From Saprospiraceae bacterium (GTDB lineage Bacteria > Bacteroidota > Bacteroidia > Chitinophagales > Saprospiraceae), in the NCBI GenBank assembly GCA_028280415.1, contig JANQLV010000061.1, positions 62,001 to 126,000 of the forward strand: a stretch of DNA of 64,000 bases, written 5' to 3'. The translations under genes were made by a program, and so were the position numbers. A model generated the notes under the pieces. The model searched no databases. It worked only from the letters and a program-made list of their open reading frames with translations, and was not told where the DNA came from. This document shows, one piece after another, positions 1 through 8,754 of this stretch (position 1 is the first letter of the stretch; each line of letters starts with the position of its first letter).

Positions 1-370
1 CTAGAATTATATCTAGGTTTAATGTAAACGTTTGGCTATCCTCAACCAAAACTTTGCCTTTTGAGGTATTTGAATACACGGGCGAGGTTTTCCTTAATTT
101 TTCTTTTTCACGAATATCTTTACAATAATTGTGAGTAATTGATATTAAGAATCTGCGGTGACCTTGAGGGTCTGTTAGTCGACTTTCATCGATTGCTAGA
201 TAGTATTTTATGAAAATGTCTTGAACAATATCTTCTACTTCTACCGCCTTTCCTAAGTCGTAGTTTTGAATGATTGAAGTAATAATCTTATAGTCATCCC
301 CATCAAAGAATTTTAGCTTATCTTTGTTCTTATCAAAGTCCCCTGAAATTTTTCTTGTTTTATTTTTCAT
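1..370 (-). CDS. ECF-type RNA polymerase sigma factor, N-terminal part (runs off the left edge)
   Basis: An open frame begins with ATG at 370 on the minus strand and stays open to the window edge (123 codons), so it is truncated by the window. The middle reads as sigma-70 region 2: VEDIVQDIFIKYY, then a basic helix ending RRFLISITHNYCKDIREK, matching the usual (A/V)EDIVQ(D/E)vF and LxxIxxNxCxDxxR pattern. Region 4 would lie outside the window. The role would be to direct core RNA polymerase to a small regulon; the target is unknown. It is separated from the immunity genes to its right by about 400 bp with a terminator, so it is probably its own unit. Sure of the family, unsure of anything more specific. 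Confidence 0.75.
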   Translation of the reverse strand, partial: MKNKTRKISGDFDKNKDKLKFFDGDDYKIITSIIQNYDLGKAVEVEDIVQDIFIKYYLAIDESRLTDPQGHRRFLISITHNYCKDIREKEKLRKTSPVYSNTSKGKVLVEDSQTFTLNLDIIL

Positions 371-778
371 CTCAAATTTTGTGTAATTTTTCAGTCGGGT
401 AAAATAACCCGTTGGAAATATTACGATTGAGTATGCACCGCTCGTGACTTTTTTCGCCAAACTTTAACTATTAAAAATAATATTAAATTTTCTTGTTTAA
501 AAACTTGTTTCATTCAGATTAATCCTTTATTTTGATATCATATATAAAAGGAAATAGGTCTCTCGATTTAGCATCAAGAGACCTATTTTAATTTAGGCAA
601 ATCTTATCTCAATTTTTCCTATATGTTATGTTTCATTATTTCATGAACCACACTCGGTCTGCGACCATTGTGCGGAGCAGGCGGAGCGTCAACGCACCAA
701 GCAAGATTGCAAGTTGACGGTTGTCAGCAAAACAAGGCATCACCTTGCATCTTGTCGGGAGACCCGAGCCCCTTTGAC
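371..778. other. Intergenic region with terminator and GC-richer structured stretch
   Basis: I find no convincing gene in this 408-bp gap. It holds a small inverted repeat (CGGGT/AACCCG-like, about 396-413), a strong palindromic terminator at 552-588 (listed separately), and a GC-richer stretch at 640-778 unlike its AT-rich surroundings. In that stretch the heptamer CGTCAAC (about 689-695) is mirrored by GTTGACG (about 713-719) around a 17-base loop. It could be a structured RNA or a recombination site, but no known family is recognised. Confidence 0.4.
552..588 (-). terminator. Palindromic terminator downstream of the immunity genes
   Basis: Perfect 12-bp arms AAATAGGTCTCT and AGAGACCTATTT around a 13-base loop, with T-rich sequence following on both strands. 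It probably ends minus-strand transcription from the RHS-immunity genes and could work in both directions. Confidence 0.7.
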
Positions 779-1240
779 TTACTTCATTAAATTCTCTGGA
801 GATAATGCAGATTCTTCATAATCTAGTTTTTCAGGAGTATATTCAGTCAGAACATTTCTTATCACATTTATATCGACAGCTGCAGGGATATCGATTGCAA
901 GCAGTTTATACTCCTTGAAATACTCTGCTGCACAGCCTGCATTTACGATTTTACTTATCACGTCTTCTTTAACTGACTCATCAAAAAATATAGACCTCAT
1001 TGTTTGATGACCCTTCATTTCTTCAATTCTGGTAAAAGAGAGTTGATTATCTCTACTAACATCCTCCTCAGCAATTACTATATCTTTATAACTAACTCCG
1101 GTGGCAAAGAAGGGCGTATTCAATATCTGATACTTATTTTCTCTTAACCTATTTGCCCACAGGGTCTCAATAGTTGCAGGAGGGTATCCTGCCTCATCTT
1201 GCATCAGCTTGAATCCTATTTTTACATAATCACTTTTCAT
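779..1240 (-). CDS. DUF4265 domain protein, probable second immunity protein
   Basis: The 153-residue protein matches the DUF4265 pattern in its first half: a GYPP..(I/V)ETLWA segment, then Y.ILNTPFFATGVSYKD.V.AEED, then a conserved GH..(M/L)R (GHQTMRS) strand. The family is small, soluble and of unknown biochemistry; it occurs beside polymorphic toxins and in other genes. Here it is the last gene of the minus-strand group RHS toxin - SUFU - DUF4265, 38 bp after the SUFU gene, and is followed by a terminator. That position argues for immunity or accessory function, which is inference. No signal peptide or membrane segment is visible, so it should act in the cytoplasm. Confidence 0.7.
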   Translation of the reverse strand: MKSDYVKIGFKLMQDEAGYPPATIETLWANRLRENKYQILNTPFFATGVSYKDIVIAEEDVSRDNQLSFTRIEEMKGHQTMRSIFFDESVKEDVISKIVNAGCAAEYFKEYKLLAIDIPAAVDINVIRNVLTEYTPEKLDYEESALSPENLMK

Positions 1241-1278
1241 ATGTTAATTACCTCTGATTGTTATTTTCTGCTTTTCTA

Positions 1279-1830
1279 TTATCGATATAGATTAAACAAG
1301 TCTATTTGACTTATCTCTAAATAATCTTCAAATACCGTCCACCCTTTGTTTTTAATCATCTCCAGCTCTGTTTCGGTGATAGGTAACACCCAAACATAAA
1401 CAACACTCTCACCATTTAACTTTAAATTGCCTAATTGTGCAGGATATACACTTTGCGCATCAGTAAAGTAGACGTTCCTGATTTTGGATTTTTCGAAATA
1501 TTCCTTAGGTAAAGAAGCGACCTCACCACGTAAAGGGGCTAAATGGTCTTTCAATATGGAATTAGCTAAATAAGCCAACATCTTACGCAGGTGTTTTCTG
1601 TCGCTAGCATTTCCTTTAATTTGGGCAATAAGCTCAATTCGTACAGTTTTGTTTTCGGGCAATCTAAGTATGTGCTCAGACAGACCATTGGTTGCACATA
1701 ACAATACTTGACTATCTTTATCTTCGATAAACACAACATCAACAAAACTATCTATGGATTCGTCTATATGGCCACCAGATATTTTTCCGAAAATTGACTC
1801 AAAATGTTCTATTGTCTCTCTCTTACTCAT
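1279..1830 (-). CDS. SUFU (suppressor of fused) domain protein, probable immunity protein
   Basis: The 183-residue sequence follows the bacterial SUFU layout: an early strand ending in TNGLSEHILRLPE (compare the usual T.GMS...M..P), then RIELIAQI, a helical ML.YLAN segment, a hydrophilic centre, and the characteristic WVLPITETELEMIKNKGW near residues 147-164 (usual V.PI...E......G). SUFU domains are a recognised class of immunity protein in polymorphic toxin loci. The gene starts 9 bp after the stop of the RHS gene carrying a nuclease tip, which fits the toxin-then-immunity order exactly. It is predicted to bind and neutralise the GH-E nuclease in the cytoplasm. The family call is good; the pairing with this toxin is inferred from position. 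Confidence 0.75.
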   Translation of the reverse strand: MSKRETIEHFESIFGKISGGHIDESIDSFVDVVFIEDKDSQVLLCATNGLSEHILRLPENKTVRIELIAQIKGNASDRKHLRKMLAYLANSILKDHLAPLRGEVASLPKEYFEKSKIRNVYFTDAQSVYPAQLGNLKLNGESVVYVWVLPITETELEMIKNKGWTVFEDYLEISQIDLFNLYR

Positions 1831-1838
1831 ACTTATTT

Positions 1839-3398
1839 TTATTGTTTTCCATCTTTAGGTTTATTTCCTCTTCCCCGATTACAATTGCGACACTCCAGTT
1901 CTGTTCCTGAATTATAATTATCTAACAACTCACTTCTTGAATTAAAATCATCAAAATTCCTGGTACTCCAAGCTGGATCATGATTGACATCCCAGCCATT
2001 ATCATGATTTCTTAACTCATTATTATGGGGATTTCCTGTAACCTCTTTATTACATGTCGGACACCGTTTTGAATCTGGAGTAATTCCATCAATTGCATTA
2101 TCCCAAGCATCTCTAATTGTTTGTTTCCTAAAATTAGATGGTCTTGCAAGACTAAACCCAGCTCCTCCAACAAGGATACCTGCTTCTTCTGCCAGTATCA
2201 CCTCTAAAGATTTTGCCATATTTGCCAAAGTAGCCTTAGAAAATCCTGTACTAGCAAAGGCCGCAACACCTGTGTCAATCAATGCTCCCGCAGTAGCTCC
2301 AATACCTCCGTAAGTTAACACACTTTCACCATAAGCAGCCACACTCTCACTACTAGAATTCATAGCAATTCGATCAATACCAGTAGCGCCATTTGCTGTA
2401 TTTGCTCGTATGTCAGTCGCTAATTGCTTATAGTATCCGTAGAACGCACCTATACCACCCAAGATTAGAGTTGCGCTCTCACCCGTTTGATCATTGAACA
2501 TTACGGGGTTATTTCGAGAATAACCGTATAGATTAAGCTGTTGTGGATCAGTTAATACTTGTCCTGGTTTTGCAAACGGAACCGGGTCGATGGTGTTGAA
2601 ACGACGCAGTGACGAGTCGTAGTAACGAGCATTGGCGTAGTTAAGATTAGTTTCATCGTCGAATTCATATCCGGTGTACTTCTCTTTCGTGTCAGTTGAT
2701 CCGTAGGTTTCGTTGAAGCGTTGTCCTCCGAATGGTAGGTAGTCGATTAGTTGCGTGATGGCGCCAGTACTGTCAGTTACTACGGTGTTTGATGAGAGGT
2801 GATCTGGGTGGTTGTAGGTTGTAGTTGTTCCATCAATAGTTGCAACTGAAGTACCACCAAGTGAGACGTTAATCCGCTTAGTGCCGTCAACCAATGAGTA
2901 GTCGCCCGTTACATAGATTTCGGTTGTGTTTGATGTTTCGTACTTAACACGCTGTCCGGTGTGGTCGTAGACGTAGGTGATTATGTCTGAGTTCGGTAGT
3001 GTGGTTTGTACGATTTGATTTTGGTAGTTGTAGAGGTGTGAGGTTACCTCAGTTGTAATGCCGTCGTCGAAAGTTTCTTTGATGAGGTTACCGTTGGCGT
3101 CGTATTGGTACTCGTAGGTACCAGCGGATGTGGTGCGTGAGGTGACAGCGTGAGCGTTTGGATCAGCAGCAGAGTTAGCAAACACGTTATCAGTAGTAAA
3201 CAGGTTTTGTGTGAAGCGTAGTGGCGCATTTAGTAGAGCTTGACGCTTTCGCTTTTGTTCTTCTTTGGCTTTATGAGCACGGACTTCTTGAATACGCTCC
3301 ATCTCAAGTTGCAGGATGAAGGCTTTTTCTTCAGCGGTTTCGTGATCTTCTAGGCGTGGTTCCAGGAATCGTTCTTTACTCTCCCAGTCTGGAGCCAC
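1839..3398 (-). CDS. RHS-repeat protein, C-terminal part with GH-E (HNH/EndoVII) nuclease toxin tip
   Basis: This is the 3' part of the giant RHS gene. The frame is continuous with the upstream segment except for one TAA at 3495-3497, so coding-like sequence extends back to 3494; a GTG at 3398 is the first plausible internal start. After a charged helical insert (about residues 1-60) come YD/RHS repeats (YQYDANGNL, YVYDHTGQR, YDSSLRRFNTIDPV) and the RHS core end NLYGYSRNNPVMFNDQTGES. The usual DPxG autocleavage motif is DQTG here. Residues about 425-510 form a GH-E type nuclease: DAWDNA, CPTCNKEVTG, WDVNHDP, LLDNYNS, LECRNCNRGRGNKP, with Cys pairs and conserved Gly/His/Glu-type positions. It is predicted to cut nucleic acid in target cells. 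SUFU and DUF4265 genes follow immediately. Confidence 0.8.
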   Translation of the reverse strand: MAPDWESKERFLEPRLEDHETAEEKAFILQLEMERIQEVRAHKAKEEQKRKRQALLNAPLRFTQNLFTTDNVFANSAADPNAHAVTSRTTSAGTYEYQYDANGNLIKETFDDGITTEVTSHLYNYQNQIVQTTLPNSDIITYVYDHTGQRVKYETSNTTEIYVTGDYSLVDGTKRINVSLGGTSVATIDGTTTTYNHPDHLSSNTVVTDSTGAITQLIDYLPFGGQRFNETYGSTDTKEKYTGYEFDDETNLNYANARYYDSSLRRFNTIDPVPFAKPGQVLTDPQQLNLYGYSRNNPVMFNDQTGESATLILGGIGAFYGYYKQLATDIRANTANGATGIDRIAMNSSSESVAAYGESVLTYGGIGATAGALIDTGVAAFASTGFSKATLANMAKSLEVILAEEAGILVGGAGFSLARPSNFRKQTIRDAWDNAIDGITPDSKRCPTCNKEVTGNPHNNELRNHDNGWDVNHDPAWSTRNFDDFNSRSELLDNYNSGTELECRNCNRGRGNKPKDGKQ

Positions 3399-3494
3399 AT
3401 GATTGCTGCGCAGTTTGGCTTGATAGATTCTCGCAACGTCTTCTTTGGTTTCATCAAGAGTGTACTTGGCTTTGATTTCTTTTGGTGTGATTAC

Positions 3495-6400
3495 TTACGT
3501 TACTACTTCTTTTTCAGCTTCAATCTTGACCGTTTCACCTTTACTCTCAATAGTTTGAGCCTCAGCCAATGGAGTACGGAAGGCATTGGCGAAGAACCAG
3601 CTGCTTGGTATAGAGGTGACTGGGCTTTGGCCGTATTGGTAGGTGTCGTTGCCACCAGTTAAGATGTTGCCGATGGCGTCATAGGTGAAATTGTAGGTGT
3701 AGTTGCCGTTTTCTACTCCGCCCGTGTTTGCTTGTGAGCCTGTGATAGCGGCTTGGGTTAGGCGGTAGATGTCGTCATAGGTGTAGTTGGTGATCTTCTG
3801 TGTGATGGTGGCTGAGCCATCGTCGATTTCGGTGATGTTTCCTACTGCATCATAGGTGTAGTCGAGGAATTGATGGTAAGCAGATGGTGCGCTGTTTTCG
3901 TAGGTCCGAGTACGCGTGCGCTGATACATCTTGGCGTGGTCGTAGGTGTGTTTGGTTGTGGTGTTGTTGCCGAAGTATTGGACGGTCTTTGGTAGTGAGT
4001 GTACGTCTAGGGTGTATTTTACTTCGCTTTGGCCATTTACTAATACCTCGTAGGCTGGACCGGTTCGATGATAGATAGTATCTACATAGGTACCGTCTGG
4101 ATGAGTTACTTTAGTTATTTCATTGAGTGAGTTGTAGTCATAGGTAGTAAGATATTCAACAGCGTCGATCTCTGGACGGTCGCGCTCAACTAAACCATTA
4201 CGGGCATAGTCCATGTTTCTGTTAATGCCGTTGTTTCCTTCTACATAACACAGGAGTCCTTGCTCGTACATAGCACCATCACAATCGTCATAAAAGAAGT
4301 CGTAGGTTTGTGAGCCGCTTACTTCTTTAGTGATACGACTACCTGCGTCATAGGTGCGAGTTACAATAGTGCCGTTTGGTTGTGATTCAGTTAAGACATT
4401 ACCTGCATCATCATAGGTATAAGAGTAGGTGTGGATAGTATCCCCGGCTCCGTATGGAAGCGTGATATCTGTTACTCGTCCAGCTTTGTCGAAGGTAAAG
4501 TCACGAGTGTTGCCAAGAGGATCGGTGATCTTGGTTAGTTCGTTAGCGGCATTGTAAGTGTAAACCGTGTCGTTTGTTTCAGTAGAAGATGGGCGTTCGG
4601 TGACGGTCACCAAGTTACCAAAGGCGTCGTAGATAAGGTCTTTGGTGTGACTGAGGGCATCGGTGATCATGGTCTCGAAGCCATCATAGGTGTAGGTGGT
4701 GCTGCCAAGTACTGTAGTACTGTCAGTGAGACGATCAAGAGCGTCGTATTGATTTGTTACCGTAAGTCCTGCCGGGTGAACAGGGATAGAGTTCTGCCAA
4801 CTACTGGTGTAGTGTGGTAGCGATGTCTCTGTGACACGGCCAGCACCGTCATATATGGTATCGGTAGTAATCCAGGTTCCAGATGACTGCGTTCGTACCT
4901 TGTTTTGGATGGCTCGACCAAAGCCGTCGTAATAGTCATACATGGTTCGACGGAAGCCTAACTCTGGCCAGGTGCGAGATTGGATAGAGGTTGGGAATGA
5001 GGTGTCTGAGTAGAGGTATTGTTCGGTAGTTAGGATAGCACCATCATCAGTACGCTCTTTTTTGGTAAGGACTCGCCCTAGACCATCGTAGGTATAGCGG
5101 TCTTCGTCTTTGTTTGGATAGATGATTTTGGTTGGTTGTGATAGGCCGTAATCCCAATAATAGTAAGTGCGGGAGATGTTGGGGTCACGGATTTGGTCTA
5201 CGAAGTAGTCGTGGTCGTCGTAGTAGAAAATTGAAGTTCCGCCAATCTCGTTGGTTTCATGAGTCCTTTGTCCATAGTCGTTGAAATCGCGAGAGACTTG
5301 AGCGTAATTTGAAGAACCTGAGAGCAAGGTCTTGGTTTTGGTTTCGTTACCGTGGGTTAGGTTGCCGTGGAGTAAGTCGTCGTAGTAGTGCTTGGTTTCT
5401 CGCACAGTGGCACCGGAGTGGTCAGTGAGGGTTTGGAGTTTTGGAGCGTAGATGTCGTTGCCGGAATTGCTGGCGTACTCGATAGTAGTAGTACGAGAAT
5501 CTGTGCCAGCATCAGTAAAGACTCCGGCGGTATCAGAAGACACCTCTCCCCACTTAGTGTTGGTGAGAAGGTTTCCATTGGCCAGATCATATATAAAGCT
5601 CTCGGCGGTGTCGACGTGTGAGCCGGTGCCGTCGTAGGATAGATTTACTTGATCTGATTGGTAAACAAACTTGCTACCTGATCCTAGATCGTGGGACTGG
5701 ATTTTTGAAATTGAGAGTGAGTACAAGTTATCACTATCGTCATAGACTTCGGTGCGATATGGGTAACCAATCTTGTGACGTTCATCTGCAATCTCTCCGC
5801 CTGCAGTATCAGTGTCATCTCCTTGATGGAAATATGAGACGCTTACATTCCCTGCTCCATTGGTTTTAGTTACCCTAGAGAACCCTGCAAAGAGTCGGTC
5901 ATAGACAGCTTCATAGTGCCATTTACCGCCTTCGTATTCGTAGCTGGCCGAATAACCATTGGCTGCGATTTGGTCAGTGTAAATAACTTCATCAACTACA
6001 TAGATTGGACGCACTGCTTCTGGGTTAAGAGCATCCCCATTTGAGTCAGTGAAGGTGAAAGCGTTTTTGTAGTTGGTTTCAATAGTACCGGTGGTTGGGT
6101 GAGTAATTTTAGCGAGGAGTGAAGATTGTTCACCTGAACCGAGCCAAACCCCTTCATAGATTCCTTGGGTTCCATTACGCCAGTTCACCACGTCTGGCAA
6201 CCCATCAGCATTAATATCTTGAAAGATGGAACCATAAGTGTTCGACCTGGCATATTGCATACGAACATGATCTCCATTGCTACTCGTAGTCGGTAGCGCG
6301 AAGCCTGTTTCTAGTGACCAACCAGAACCGGTATTAAGCCAAACACCCTCGTAAGCCCCAGGATTTCCATTACGCCAATTCACTACGTCTGGTAATCCAT

Positions 6401-8660
6401 CACCATTAATATCTTGGAAGATTGAGCCGTAGATGTTTGACTTGGAGTATTGCATGCGAACATGATCCCCATTAGCATTAACTGGCAGTGTGAAGCTTTC
6501 CTCCAACCAGCCAGAGCCAGTATTAAGCCAAACTCCTTCATAGACTCCCTGGGTGCCATTACGCCAATTCACTACGTCCGGTAGCCCATCAGCATTAATA
6601 TCCTGAAAAATGGAACCATAGATGTTTGAATCAGAGTAGTTCATGCGAACATGATCTCCATTACTGTTGGTAGGTAGAGTGAAGCCTGTCTCTAGTAACC
6701 AACCAGAACCAGTGTTGAGCCATACACCCTCGTAGACTCCCGGGGTTCCATTCCGCCAGTTCACTACATCTGGTAACCCATCACCATTAACATCTTGGAA
6801 GATTGAGCCGTAAATATTTGAACCGGAGTAGTTCATGCGAACATGATCTCCATTGCCATTGACTGGCAGCGCAAAACCTGTTTCCTCCAACCAGCCAGAG
6901 CCAGTATTAAGCCATACACCCTCGTAGACTCCCGGGGTTCCATTCCGCCAATTCACTACGTCCGGGAGTCCATCACCGTTAATATCTTGGAAGATAGAAC
7001 CGTAGGTGTTTGACTTGGCGTATTGCATACGAACATGGTCACCGGTGCTACTACTGACTGGTAGTGTAAAACCCGCCTCTAGCGACCAACCAGAACCAGT
7101 GTTGAGCCATACACCCTCATAAGCCCCAGGGGTTCCTTGGCGCCAGTTCACCACATCTGGTAACCCATCACCGTTAATATCTTGGAAGATTGAGCCATAG
7201 GTATTGCTACCAGAGTAGCTCATGCGAACATGATCTCCATTACTGTTGATCGGTAGTGTAAAGCCTGTTTCTAGTGACCAACCAGAACCCGTATTGAGCC
7301 AGACTCCTTCATAGACTCCCTGGGTTCCATTCCGCCAGTTCACTACGTCCGGTAATCCATCACCATTAACATCTTGGAAGATTGAGCCATAGGTATTGTT
7401 ACCAGAGTAGCTCATGCGAACATGATCTCCATTGCCATTGACTGGTAGTGTGAATCCTGTTTCTTCTACCCAGACACTAGTGATTTCTTGATACTCAAAC
7501 TCAACCGGAGGAAGTGTAATTTCTCCAGAGACAGAGTTACGTCCGCTTTGTATGATTTTTTCTAGTAGTGATCGTTCACCGTTATCAGACGGGATGTAGT
7601 CAAGATCATAGCGGCGCACCCAAGTACCGTTTGATTTGGTTTCGATACGGTGAATTCGTTGAGCGGTTTTGGTCTCGAAAGCAGGCTTAAAGGACTTGAT
7701 TTGGTCAGTGCGAGATTCTAGCTGGAAATTGATCTCAAAGAGAGCTGGGCCGGGGCTTGAGATATTAGATGAGTCATTGTGTGTATAGGTAATACGAGAT
7801 GGATAGATTTCTCCGGTGCCGTCTTTGATGTATTCGTACTGCATGTAGTTGTCATGGACGTCACGAACTTCTTCTAGTATCCATTTGAAGATGCGGGTTG
7901 GGTCAGCTGGATCGTCTTGGCGAGAGTCAGTGGTAGTTCCGTATGTGTAGGTAGTACCAGATTTGTCGGTGAGTACCCAGATATCGTTAGAGTAATCGAA
8001 ATCAGTAAAAGAGCCTGTTTCTACAAGAGGTAAATAGCTATCACCTGATTCATGGACGAGTTCACCATATTCAGACGAGACGAAAGTGTTAGCAGTGTAA
8101 AGTCCTTCACTCCCCTCTTTGTTGAAGCGTTTGATATATGGGATGTTTAGCTCCCAACCATAACCGAGAATACTCTGATTATCGGTATTTTGAGAGTTAT
8201 ATGAGAGTGAGATATTTGGCTCGATACCCAGTCGACCCTTTGGTGAGTAGATTGGATAACTCATGGTAAAAGCTCCAGTGTGAGGGTTTACCTCTGGACG
8301 GATGACATGGGTTGTGTCAATCGGGTCTGATAGAGCTGGTTCACCCTCTTCTTCACCGGAGCTCGCAGCTGCATACGGAGGATCATTTTCCCCTTCTCCT
8401 TCAGGAAGGATTTCGTTTGGTGACTCGATGGAGTCGGTTGGCTCGGATGAGGTTTCTCCTTCGGAACTACTTACGCTCTCGCTCTCTCCAGAAACGTCAA
8501 ACGACCCAGAAGAAGCGGTGTCTTCTTGGGTCGCTTGAGTTGACTCAGTCGATGACTGAGTGGAGAGAGTTTGAGCGTGAAGTAGTCCAGCCGGGAAAGC
8601 TAAGAGAGCGATGATAATACCAGCCACTAGTTGCTTGAAAATTCGGGTAGAGTAATTCAT
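3495..8660 (-). CDS. Giant secreted RHS/SpvB-type toxin scaffold, N-terminal part
   Basis: The open frame reaches 8726, but the start at 8660 is preferred because it gives a clean signal peptide (MNYSTRIFKQ, a hydrophobic stretch, cleavage near LLHAQ). A Ser/Glu/Thr-rich linker (residues about 30-100) follows, then an SpvB/TcB-like N-terminal domain (GRLGIEPNISLSYNSQ, ILGYGWELNIP), seven FG-GAP-like repeats (listed separately), a TcB mid-domain and many YD repeats (TYDGLGRV, TYDAGSRITKE) that build the RHS cocoon. It ends KIEAEKEVVT before an in-frame TAA; downstream codons 3494-1839 continue the same protein. As one polypeptide it would be about 2270 residues. Either the stop is a nonsense mutation or sequencing error, or the toxin tip is made separately. 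No Shine-Dalgarno is seen before the start. Confidence 0.85.
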   Translation of the reverse strand: MNYSTRIFKQLVAGIIIALLAFPAGLLHAQTLSTQSSTESTQATQEDTASSGSFDVSGESESVSSSEGETSSEPTDSIESPNEILPEGEGENDPPYAAASSGEEEGEPALSDPIDTTHVIRPEVNPHTGAFTMSYPIYSPKGRLGIEPNISLSYNSQNTDNQSILGYGWELNIPYIKRFNKEGSEGLYTANTFVSSEYGELVHESGDSYLPLVETGSFTDFDYSNDIWVLTDKSGTTYTYGTTTDSRQDDPADPTRIFKWILEEVRDVHDNYMQYEYIKDGTGEIYPSRITYTHNDSSNISSPGPALFEINFQLESRTDQIKSFKPAFETKTAQRIHRIETKSNGTWVRRYDLDYIPSDNGERSLLEKIIQSGRNSVSGEITLPPVEFEYQEITSVWVEETGFTLPVNGNGDHVRMSYSGNNTYGSIFQDVNGDGLPDVVNWRNGTQGVYEGVWLNTGSGWSLETGFTLPINSNGDHVRMSYSGSNTYGSIFQDINGDGLPDVVNWRQGTPGAYEGVWLNTGSGWSLEAGFTLPVSSSTGDHVRMQYAKSNTYGSIFQDINGDGLPDVVNWRNGTPGVYEGVWLNTGSGWLEETGFALPVNGNGDHVRMNYSGSNIYGSIFQDVNGDGLPDVVNWRNGTPGVYEGVWLNTGSGWLLETGFTLPTNSNGDHVRMNYSDSNIYGSIFQDINADGLPDVVNWRNGTQGVYEGVWLNTGSGWLEESFTLPVNANGDHVRMQYSKSNIYGSIFQDINGDGLPDVVNWRNGNPGAYEGVWLNTGSGWSLETGFALPTTSSNGDHVRMQYARSNTYGSIFQDINADGLPDVVNWRNGTQGIYEGVWLGSGEQSSLLAKITHPTTGTIETNYKNAFTFTDSNGDALNPEAVRPIYVVDEVIYTDQIAANGYSASYEYEGGKWHYEAVYDRLFAGFSRVTKTNGAGNVSVSYFHQGDDTDTAGGEIADERHKIGYPYRTEVYDDSDNLYSLSISKIQSHDLGSGSKFVYQSDQVNLSYDGTGSHVDTAESFIYDLANGNLLTNTKWGEVSSDTAGVFTDAGTDSRTTTIEYASNSGNDIYAPKLQTLTDHSGATVRETKHYYDDLLHGNLTHGNETKTKTLLSGSSNYAQVSRDFNDYGQRTHETNEIGGTSIFYYDDHDYFVDQIRDPNISRTYYYWDYGLSQPTKIIYPNKDEDRYTYDGLGRVLTKKERTDDGAILTTEQYLYSDTSFPTSIQSRTWPELGFRRTMYDYYDGFGRAIQNKVRTQSSGTWITTDTIYDGAGRVTETSLPHYTSSWQNSIPVHPAGLTVTNQYDALDRLTDSTTVLGSTTYTYDGFETMITDALSHTKDLIYDAFGNLVTVTERPSSTETNDTVYTYNAANELTKITDPLGNTRDFTFDKAGRVTDITLPYGAGDTIHTYSYTYDDAGNVLTESQPNGTIVTRTYDAGSRITKEVSGSQTYDFFYDDCDGAMYEQGLLCYVEGNNGINRNMDYARNGLVERDRPEIDAVEYLTTYDYNSLNEITKVTHPDGTYVDTIYHRTGPAYEVLVNGQSEVKYTLDVHSLPKTVQYFGNNTTTKHTYDHAKMYQRTRTRTYENSAPSAYHQFLDYTYDAVGNITEIDDGSATITQKITNYTYDDIYRLTQAAITGSQANTGGVENGNYTYNFTYDAIGNILTGGNDTYQYGQSPVTSIPSSWFFANAFRTPLAEAQTIESKGETVKIEAEKEVVT
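6140..7485 (-). repeat. Seven tandem FG-GAP/VCBS-like repeats inside the RHS gene
   Basis: Seven copies of a unit of about 63-65 codons (189-195 bp), each containing GSIFQD(V/I)N(G/A)DGLPDVVNW, then R(N/Q)G.(Q/P)G.YEGVWLN and DHVRM. The D.NGDG..D loop is the calcium-binding signature of FG-GAP/VCBS propeller blades. Seven blades is the number expected for a closed beta-propeller. The DNA repeats are similar enough to recombine or to be misassembled. Confidence 0.85.
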
Positions 8661-8754
8661 AAAATACACACAAAAACACTTAGTTGTAATGAGAGTATTG
8701 TATGCAAACCTTTTACCTGTACGCAAGCGACTTTCGTGGTCTTATAGCGAAGTA

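Noticed and set aside
640..778. Integron attC site
   Set aside because: An inverted CGTCAAC/GTTGACG pair is present, but the paired R'/R'' and L'/L'' boxes with proper spacing and extrahelical bases cannot be shown, and no array of cassettes is seen.
3495..3497. Possible alternative genetic code with TAA as sense codon
   Set aside because: TAA ends many other genes on both strands in the same region (for example the xre gene's neighbours and the transfer genes) at the expected protein length, so a genome-wide reassignment does not fit. A local mutation, error or read-through is more likely.
3399..3662. Plus-strand open frame opposite the RHS gene
   Set aside because: It lies wholly within the RHS coding frame on the other strand and has no recognisable motif. 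Several other long antisense frames (for example at 8312-8614, 47424-48110, 48156-48542) are rejected for the same reason.
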